NCBI RefSeq assembly: GCF_903643065.1
Contig: NZ_CAHJWX010000028.1
Coordinates: 1-10,466, forward strand
DNA: 10,466 bases
DNA from: Sphingomonas bacterium
GTDB taxonomy: Bacteria; Pseudomonadota; Alphaproteobacteria; Sphingomonadales; Sphingomonadaceae
Direction: 5' to 3'
Positions 5,994 through 10,466 of the stretch are shown here, one piece after another. How positions within the stretch are numbered: the first letter of the stretch is position 1; each line of letters begins with the position of its first letter. Made by a program: the position numbers and the translations under genes. Under the pieces are notes generated by a model. That model did not search any database, was not told the origin of the DNA, and saw only the letters and a list, made by a program, of their open reading frames with translations.

Positions 5994-8474
5994 TCAACAG
6001 CCCGCCAGATAGTCGATCTCCGGCGTCATCCGGTCGATCGGGTTCGACTCCATCGATCCGGTCGCGGTGATGCGGCTGGTGATCTTGGGAAAATAGGTCT
6101 GTTCCGGATCGACCGGCACGATGAACGCCGCCGGGCCGGACGCGTCCAGCCGCGCCAGCACCGCCGGATCGCGGTTCCAGTCCGGCCCCAGCGTCAGTAC
6201 CGGCACGTCCCAGGCGGCGAACACGCGCCTCCAGTCGGGCAGGCCGAGCCCCGATCGCCGGTCGCAGCCGAGATACTTGCCACCGAAATAGCTTCGTTGC
6301 GTCATGCGGATCGACGCGTGGCCGCCATCGTCGAAGATGAAGATCTTCAGGTCCAGATCGTTGACCGCGACCGTGCCAAGCTCCTGCAGATTCTGCGCGA
6401 AGCCGCCATCGCCCTCGATCAGGATCGTGCGTCGTCCGCCGCCGCCGATCGCCGCGCCGATCGCGCCCGACAGGCCATAGCCCATCGACGCGAGCGACTT
6501 GTTGGTCAGCAGCCGCTGGCCGAAGCGCTGCCGATACAGCTGCATCGACAGCGTGAAGGCGCTGCCGCTGCTGCACGGGATGATCAGGTCGTCGTCCCTG
6601 GTCAGCGGCTCCAGCGCGACGATGAAGTCGTAGGGCGAGAGGAAGCCCTCGCCCGTGGTGTTGACCGGCTCCACGCGCGGCACCACGTCGCGGATGCGCC
6701 GGGCTTGCGCGAGCCAGTCGTCGTGCCGCGCGAGCGGCCGCGCGAACAGCCGCCGCGCGACATCGTCCGCGTCGACCGCCAATCCGAGATCGACGCGCGG
6801 ATGGCCCTTGGCGAGTTCGCCCGGGTCGATCTCGACCTGCACGATCGTCGCATCGCGACCGAAGGCCCGCCAGTTGAACCCGGTCTGCTGCAAGCCCAGC
6901 CGCGTCCCGATCGCGATGATCAGGTCGGCGCGCTGAATGACGATGTTGCTGGCGCGCTGGCCCCAGGTGTTGGGGCGCCCGAGATAGACCGGATCGTCGC
7001 CGTCCAGCCGATCGGCGCCGTTATAGGTGGTCATCGTCGGCACGCCGAGCGCGAGGAGTCGCTCGCGCAATGCGGCGGCGCCGGCATGCGAGACACCGCC
7101 ACCGATCAGCACCACCGGCCGCTCGGCGCGGTCATACAGCCCCGCGACCCGGTCGAGCACCGCCTCGCTGATCAGCGGCAGCACCGGCGGCGCGATCGGC
7201 GGCAGCGGCTCCTCGTCCACCGTCGCCGCCTGGACGTCGAGCGGGATTTCGAGGAACACCGGGCCCTTGCGCGGCGTCCAGCCGACCTGGAGCTTGTCCA
7301 GGAAGTCCGCCGCCCCGATCGGCGTCTCGAAGCGCCAGGCGAGCTTGGTCGTCGACCGGACCAGCGCGACGCCGTCGATCTCCTGGATGCCGCGCGAGCG
7401 CAGCTGGCCACGCGCGAGGTCGGCCGTCTTGACCTGCCCGCCGAGCACCAGCAGCTCGCGGCTTTCCAGATAGGCGCCGGCGAGCGCGGTGACGATGTTG
7501 GTCAGCCCCGGCCCCGCCGTCACCAGCGCCAGCGCCTTGGCCGGGGCGGCGATCTCGTTGAAATACTCCGCCGCGATCCCGGCGGCGACCTCGTGCACCA
7601 CCGGCACGCCGGTCAGATGGCGGTCGAGGCTTTCGGTCAGGTGCATGATGTTGCCCCCGCCGACATAGAAATAATGCGTGTAGCCGGCGGCGGCGAGCCA
7701 TCGCGCGATCTGGTCGGCATATTTGACGCGGACCGGCGCCGGCGGGGTCAGCAGGGCGCGCAGCAAGGCCAGCGCCGTCGTTGGATCGAGGCTGTCCGGG
7801 TCGGCTTGGTCATAGCCCCAGCCGGCGTGGAGCGTTCGATGCACGCGGCCGGCGAACGGCTGGAGGTGCGCGCGCATGTCGTCGAGGTAGACGACCGGCC
7901 GCGCGTCGTCGTCCAGCCAGCCCTGCGCCTCGGCGACCGCGAGCTTGGAGCCGTGCCGCCGAACGTCCTCCTGCCCGAAAACCGGAACGACATCCGCCTC
8001 GTGAAAGGCGAGCGTGCGGTGGATCGAGGCGACGTCGCGCGTCGACAGGATCGCGAAGCGATCGGGGTGCTGGACGAGCAGCGGCCGCAGCTCGTGGAAG
8101 AAGTCGTACGGCGCCATCAGCCGGGGCCAGTCCGCGTCCTCCATCATCGCCGCGCGCGCGGCGAAGAAACGCGTCGCGAAGTCGCGGTCGGGCTGATCCG
8201 GCGTGAGCGTCGCCAGCTCGGCCGGCGACGCGCGGCGCTGCTCGTCGTGCAGTCGGTTATACTGCCACGCGTCGGTGACGACGGCGCGGAACGCCATGAA
8301 CTCGTCGAACGACACATCCTGCCGATAACCGGCGCGCCCGGCGACCGAGCGGTTGCACACCGACCAGGCCTCGGACGCGCTGTTGAAGAGCACGCCGTCG
8401 AAGTCGAGCACGATCAATGGCTCGACGGTCCGTTCGGCGACGAACCGGCGGGTCAGGTCGGATAGGGCGACCAT
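5994..8474 (-). CDS. Fusion of a HAD phosphatase-like domain and a ThDP-dependent acetolactate-synthase-like enzyme
   Basis: One uninterrupted reading frame of 826 residues. Residues about 18-240 are a HAD domain with all four motifs: IVLDFDGVLF (Asp24, Asp26), ILSTRD (Ser144/Thr145), Lys177 in GSKLA, and VVYLDDM (Asp198/Asp199). After a short TPPAP linker comes a complete ThDP enzyme. Its Pyr domain (about 253-415) has the activating Glu295 in VVHEVAAGIAAEYF and TAGPGLTN; the central domain spans about 435-590; and the PP domain (about 620-790) has GDGGF (Asp689) and, 27 residues on, Asp716 where most relatives have Asn. The C-terminal TGSMESNPIDRMTPE resembles sugar-pathway ThDP enzymes, not IlvB. 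By neighbourhood it may, like YerE, add a two-carbon unit from pyruvate to C-4 of a CDP-4-keto-3,6-dideoxyhexose. The start at 8474 lies 4 bases after the RfbH-type gene; ATG 8516 would overlap it by 38 bases. The HAD domain's role is unknown. Confidence 0.88.
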   Translation of the reverse strand: MVALSDLTRRFVAERTVEPLIVLDFDGVLFNSASEAWSVCNRSVAGRAGYRQDVSFDEFMAFRAVVTDAWQYNRLHDEQRRASPAELATLTPDQPDRDFATRFFAARAAMMEDADWPRLMAPYDFFHELRPLLVQHPDRFAILSTRDVASIHRTLAFHEADVVPVFGQEDVRRHGSKLAVAEAQGWLDDDARPVVYLDDMRAHLQPFAGRVHRTLHAGWGYDQADPDSLDPTTALALLRALLTPPAPVRVKYADQIARWLAAAGYTHYFYVGGGNIMHLTESLDRHLTGVPVVHEVAAGIAAEYFNEIAAPAKALALVTAGPGLTNIVTALAGAYLESRELLVLGGQVKTADLARGQLRSRGIQEIDGVALVRSTTKLAWRFETPIGAADFLDKLQVGWTPRKGPVFLEIPLDVQAATVDEEPLPPIAPPVLPLISEAVLDRVAGLYDRAERPVVLIGGGVSHAGAAALRERLLALGVPTMTTYNGADRLDGDDPVYLGRPNTWGQRASNIVIQRADLIIAIGTRLGLQQTGFNWRAFGRDATIVQVEIDPGELAKGHPRVDLGLAVDADDVARRLFARPLARHDDWLAQARRIRDVVPRVEPVNTTGEGFLSPYDFIVALEPLTRDDDLIIPCSSGSAFTLSMQLYRQRFGQRLLTNKSLASMGYGLSGAIGAAIGGGGRRTILIEGDGGFAQNLQELGTVAVNDLDLKIFIFDDGGHASIRMTQRSYFGGKYLGCDRRSGLGLPDWRRVFAAWDVPVLTLGPDWNRDPAVLARLDASGPAAFIVPVDPEQTYFPKITSRITATGSMESNPIDRMTPEIDYLAGC

Positions 8475-8478
8475 CGTC

Positions 8479-9882
8479 TCAGCGCCCCAGGAACGCCGCG
8501 ACCGTGTCGGCGACATAGCCGATGTGATCGCCGCCGATGCCGGGGAACAGCCCGATCCAGAAGGTCTGTTCGGTGACGAGGTCCGCGTTCGTCAACGGGC
8601 CCGCCACGCGGACGTCGCGCCCGCGCATATAGGGCTGGCGCAGCAGGTTGCCGCCGAACAGCAGCCGGGTGCCGATCCTGCGGGCCTCCAGATGTTTGAC
8701 CAGCGCGTCGCGGCTCACCCCCGACTCGGGCCGGATCGTCAGCGGGAAGCCGAACCAGGACGGCTCGCTGTTCGGCGTCGCCTCCGGCAGGAGGAAGACG
8801 TCCGTGTGACGCCGGAACACCTCCAGCAGTGCCGCGAAATTGCGTCTCCGCGCCGCGATGAAGCCGTCCAGCCGATCGAGCTGCGCCAGGCCGACGGCGG
8901 CCTGCATGTCCGTGATCTTCAGATTATAGCCGGCATGGCTGTAGGTGTATTTGTGGTCGTAGTTCTGCGGCAGGTCGCCCAGCTTGCGCGCGAACCGCTT
9001 GAAGCAGGTGTTGTCGGCGCCCGGCGCGCACCAGCAGTCGCGGCCCCAGTCGCGCATCGACTCAATCAGCCGCTTGAGGCGCGGCTGGTTGGTGAACACC
9101 GCCCCGCCCTCGCCCATCGTGATATGGTGCGCCGGGTAGAAGGACAGCGTGCCGACGTCGCCGAACGTGCCGACCTCGCGCCCGTCATAGGTCGCGCCGA
9201 GCGCGTCGCAGCAATCCTCGATCACGTACAGGTCGTGCTTGCGGGCGACCCGCATCACCTCGCCCAGGTCGAACGGATTGCCCAGCGTGTGCGCGATCAT
9301 GATCGCGCGCGTGCGCGGCCCCACCGCCGCCTCGATCGCGTCGGCGCGGATGTTGTAGGTCGGCACGTCGATGTCGACGAACACGGGGGTGAGGCCGTAT
9401 TGGAGTGCCGGGTTGACGGTGGTCGGGAAACCGGCGGCGCAGGTGATCACCTCGTCGCCGGCCTGCAGCGCGTCGTTCCGCAGCGCGGGCGAGGTGAGCG
9501 CCGCCAGCGCGAGCAGGTTGGCGGACGAGCCGGAATTGGTGGTGAGCACGTGGCGAACGCCGATCCGCTCGCCCAGCCGGCGCTCGAACGCCTCGTTGAA
9601 CCGGCCGGCGGTCAGCCAGAAATCAAGCGCGGAGTCGACCAGCATCCGCATGTCCGCCGCGCCATAGACCTTGCCGGCCACGGGCACCGGGCTGACCCCC
9701 GGCTGGAACGGCTTGGGCGCATGCGCGGTGTCGGCATAGCGGCTCACCAGCGTCCCGATCGCCTCGCGCAGCCCCTCCGGGCCGTCCGTCGCGACGATGT
9801 CGTCGGCGATCGCGTCCAGCAACGCGGCGCTGCCGACGCCGCCGAGCGCACCCGCCGCCTCCAGGCGCTCGCTGTAGAGCAT
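8479..9882 (-). CDS. rfbH: RfbH/E1-type CDP-4-keto-6-deoxy-D-glucose 3-dehydrase
   Basis: PMP-dependent iron-sulfur enzyme of the DegT/AspC fold that removes the C-3 hydroxyl of CDP-4-keto-6-deoxyglucose, the entry step to 3,6-dideoxyhexoses (ascarylose, abequose, paratose, tyvelose, yersiniose). The 467-residue protein has His252 in [14 protein letters not shown], where aminotransferases carry the PLP lysine. Its cysteines Cys225, Cys283, Cys285 and Cys293 give exactly the C-X57-C-X-C-X7-C [2Fe-2S] pattern known for E1. The family pattern [10 protein letters not shown] and [10 protein letters not shown] lies before the catalytic core. It is about 30 residues longer at the N-terminus than the known enzymes. 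The start at ATG 9882 has a G-rich GGGGAGACGGGG tract just upstream and is the first gene of the operon. The partner E3 reductase is not in the window. Equivalent names in other systems are DdhC, AscC and YerC. Confidence 0.95.
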   Translation of the reverse strand: MLYSERLEAAGALGGVGSAALLDAIADDIVATDGPEGLREAIGTLVSRYADTAHAPKPFQPGVSPVPVAGKVYGAADMRMLVDSALDFWLTAGRFNEAFERRLGERIGVRHVLTTNSGSSANLLALAALTSPALRNDALQAGDEVITCAAGFPTTVNPALQYGLTPVFVDIDVPTYNIRADAIEAAVGPRTRAIMIAHTLGNPFDLGEVMRVARKHDLYVIEDCCDALGATYDGREVGTFGDVGTLSFYPAHHITMGEGGAVFTNQPRLKRLIESMRDWGRDCWCAPGADNTCFKRFARKLGDLPQNYDHKYTYSHAGYNLKITDMQAAVGLAQLDRLDGFIAARRRNFAALLEVFRRHTDVFLLPEATPNSEPSWFGFPLTIRPESGVSRDALVKHLEARRIGTRLLFGGNLLRQPYMRGRDVRVAGPLTNADLVTEQTFWIGLFPGIGGDHIGYVADTVAAFLGR

Positions 9883-9928
9883 GAACCCCGTCTCCCCACT
9901 CGTCGGGATCAGGGATGCCGTCGCGAAC

Positions 9929-9943
9929 CTAAGATCGGGTTAA
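9929..9943 (-). promoter_or_regulatory. CtrA-box-like element ahead of the sugar operon
   Basis: Reading the minus strand, TTAA (9943-9940), seven bases, then TTAG (9932-9929) matches the alphaproteobacterial CtrA consensus TTAA-N7-TTAA at 7 of 8 positions. The first half-site is part of a GGTTAACC palindrome. It lies about 45-60 bases before the ATG of the first operon gene, in the only sizeable gap upstream. A weak promoter pair, TTGCCG (9956-9951) and TTAGGT (9932-9927) with 18 bases between, overlaps it. The match is seen directly; binding by CtrA is inferred and could be coincidence. Confidence 0.3.
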
Positions 9944-9968
9944 CCTCATTCGGCAAGCCGCCCGAAAC

Positions 9969-9983
9969 AGCGGAACACCCGCT
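9969..9983 (-). terminator. Weak hairpin at the end of the ApbE gene
   Basis: AGCGG and CCGCT form a 5-bp stem around GTGTT on the minus strand, beginning at the last base of the ApbE stop codon and followed by GTTTCGGG. It is short and has only three T in a row, so it is at best a weak terminator between the ApbE gene and the sugar operon. Confidence 0.25.
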
Positions 9984-10466
9984 CACCCCAGCATCGCCGC
10001 CAGTGCCGGGCTGATCCGCTCGTTCCTCGAACGGTCCAGCCATCGCGCCGCCAGTCCCTCGCGCGTCGCCAGCGCCGTCGCCGCGTCGGGCGCCAGCACG
10101 AGGAGCGCGCTCGCCCACGCATCCGCCAGCATCGCCGTCGCCGCGACCACGGTCACCGCCATCGCGCCCGTCGCGGGCCGGCCGGTGCGCGGATCGATCG
10201 TGTGCACTCCCCGGAGATGATCGCCCGACGTCGCCACCGCGAGCTCGTGCGCCGCGATCCGCAGCGGCGGCACCGGCGCGGGCGTTTCCACGTCCACCCA
10301 CCACGGCTCGCCGTCCGGGCGCAGCCCCCGCCCCCGGCACTCGCCGCCGATCTCGACCAGATGATGCCGACGCCCCGCCTGCCGCAGCAGGTCGCTCACC
10401 ACGTCGACGGCATGGCCCTTCGCGATCCCCGACAGGTCGAGCCCGCAGCCGCCCGGCTGGCGCAGC
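9983..10466 (-). CDS. apbE: ApbE family FAD:protein FMN transferase, C-terminal part
   Basis: Attaches FMN covalently to Thr/Ser of target flavoproteins in the periplasm, using FAD and a divalent metal. Only the last 160 complete codons are present; the start and signal peptide lie beyond the right edge. The visible motifs, in order, are LDLSGIAKGHAVD (family LGGIAKGYAVD), LVEIGGE (family N-x-GG-[DE]), VATSGDH followed by VHTIDPRTGRPA (the family's SG-x-Y and H-x-x-DP-x-TG-x-P), and MLADAWASALLVL (family ADALATAL, metal and FAD binding). It ends 100 bases before the first gene of the sugar operon and has no functional link to it that the sequence shows. The target flavoprotein (such as an Nqr/Rnf subunit or an FMN-binding-domain protein) is not in the window. 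The assignment is firm. Confidence 0.93.
   Translation of the reverse strand, partial: LRQPGGCGLDLSGIAKGHAVDVVSDLLRQAGRRHHLVEIGGECRGRGLRPDGEPWWVDVETPAPVPPLRIAAHELAVATSGDHLRGVHTIDPRTGRPATGAMAVTVVAATAMLADAWASALLVLAPDAATALATREGLAARWLDRSRNERISPALAAMLG

Noticed and set aside
5994..7740. ThDP domain as ordinary acetolactate synthase (IlvB) of branched-chain amino acid synthesis
   Set aside because: No small subunit gene follows, the metal-site Asn is Asp, the C-terminus is of the sugar-pathway type, and the neighbours are all glycan genes.
5010..8465. Plus-strand open frame of 1151 codons antisense to the SDR and HAD-ThDP genes
   Set aside because: Its translation is a low-complexity Arg/Asp/Gln/His mix with no domain. 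It is the mirror of GC-rich third codon positions in two genes whose motifs are unambiguous on the minus strand.
8475..8516. Longer start for the HAD-ThDP gene at ATG 8516
   Set aside because: It would overlap the rfbH-type gene by 38 bases and add an Arg/Ser-rich tail; ATG 8474 gives the 4-base spacing typical of this operon.
8479..9882. DegT-type PLP aminotransferase for an aminosugar
   Set aside because: The PLP lysine is replaced by His252 and the four iron-sulfur cysteines have exact E1 spacing, so this is a dehydrase.
8353..10014. Plus-strand open frame of 553 codons antisense to the rfbH-type gene
   Set aside because: No recognisable motif; the minus-strand gene carries the full iron-sulfur and His252 signatures.
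1..10466. CRISPR arrays, tRNA or rRNA genes, insertion sequences and phage genes
   Set aside because: No direct-repeat arrays, cloverleaf-type sequences, transposase motifs or long terminal inverted repeats were seen; nearly all bases belong to the genes listed.

Overview
The window is very GC-rich, and all recognisable genes lie on the minus strand. The gene families and codon style suggest an alphaproteobacterium, most likely a sphingomonad. This is an inference from GC-rich codon use, a secreted S9 peptidase, a stand-alone SWIB protein and a possible CtrA-like box; there is no rRNA or marker gene to confirm it.

Reading in the direction of transcription (right to left): the C-terminal part of an ApbE-type FMN transferase (9983-10466, cut by the window edge) comes first. 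After a gap of 100 bases, a tightly packed six-gene operon runs from 9882 to 2365. It encodes an RfbH/E1-type CDP-4-keto-6-deoxyhexose 3-dehydrase; an unusual single polypeptide joining a HAD phosphatase-like domain to an acetolactate-synthase-like ThDP enzyme; an extended SDR (NAD-dependent epimerase/dehydratase/reductase); a GtrB/DPM-like GT2 glycosyltransferase; a GtrA-type small membrane protein; and a GT87-like polytopic glycosyltransferase. Gaps are 4 and 3 bases, then the genes overlap by 4, 11 and 4 bases, so translational coupling is likely. Past the operon come a SWIB-domain protein with a strong ribosome binding site, a two-helix DUF1003-type membrane protein followed by a probable terminator, and the N-terminal 404 codons of a secreted S9 (prolyl oligopeptidase-type) peptidase cut by the left edge.

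The operon reads as a make-load-flip-attach module for a rare sugar. The E1 enzyme would remove the C-3 hydroxyl of a CDP-4-keto-6-deoxy sugar. The ThDP enzyme would add a two-carbon unit from a 2-keto acid (as YerE does in yersiniose biosynthesis), and the SDR would reduce or epimerise the product. The GT2 would load the sugar on undecaprenyl phosphate, GtrA would help flip it, and the GT87-like enzyme would transfer it to a periplasmic glycan. The family assignments rest on visible motifs; the exact sugar, the role of the HAD domain and the acceptor are inference. The genes for CDP-glucose formation (RfbF, RfbG) and the E3 reductase are not in the window.

The main novelty candidates are the HAD-ThDP fusion and the joining of a branched dideoxysugar pathway to a GtrA/GtrB/GT-C modification cassette in one operon.
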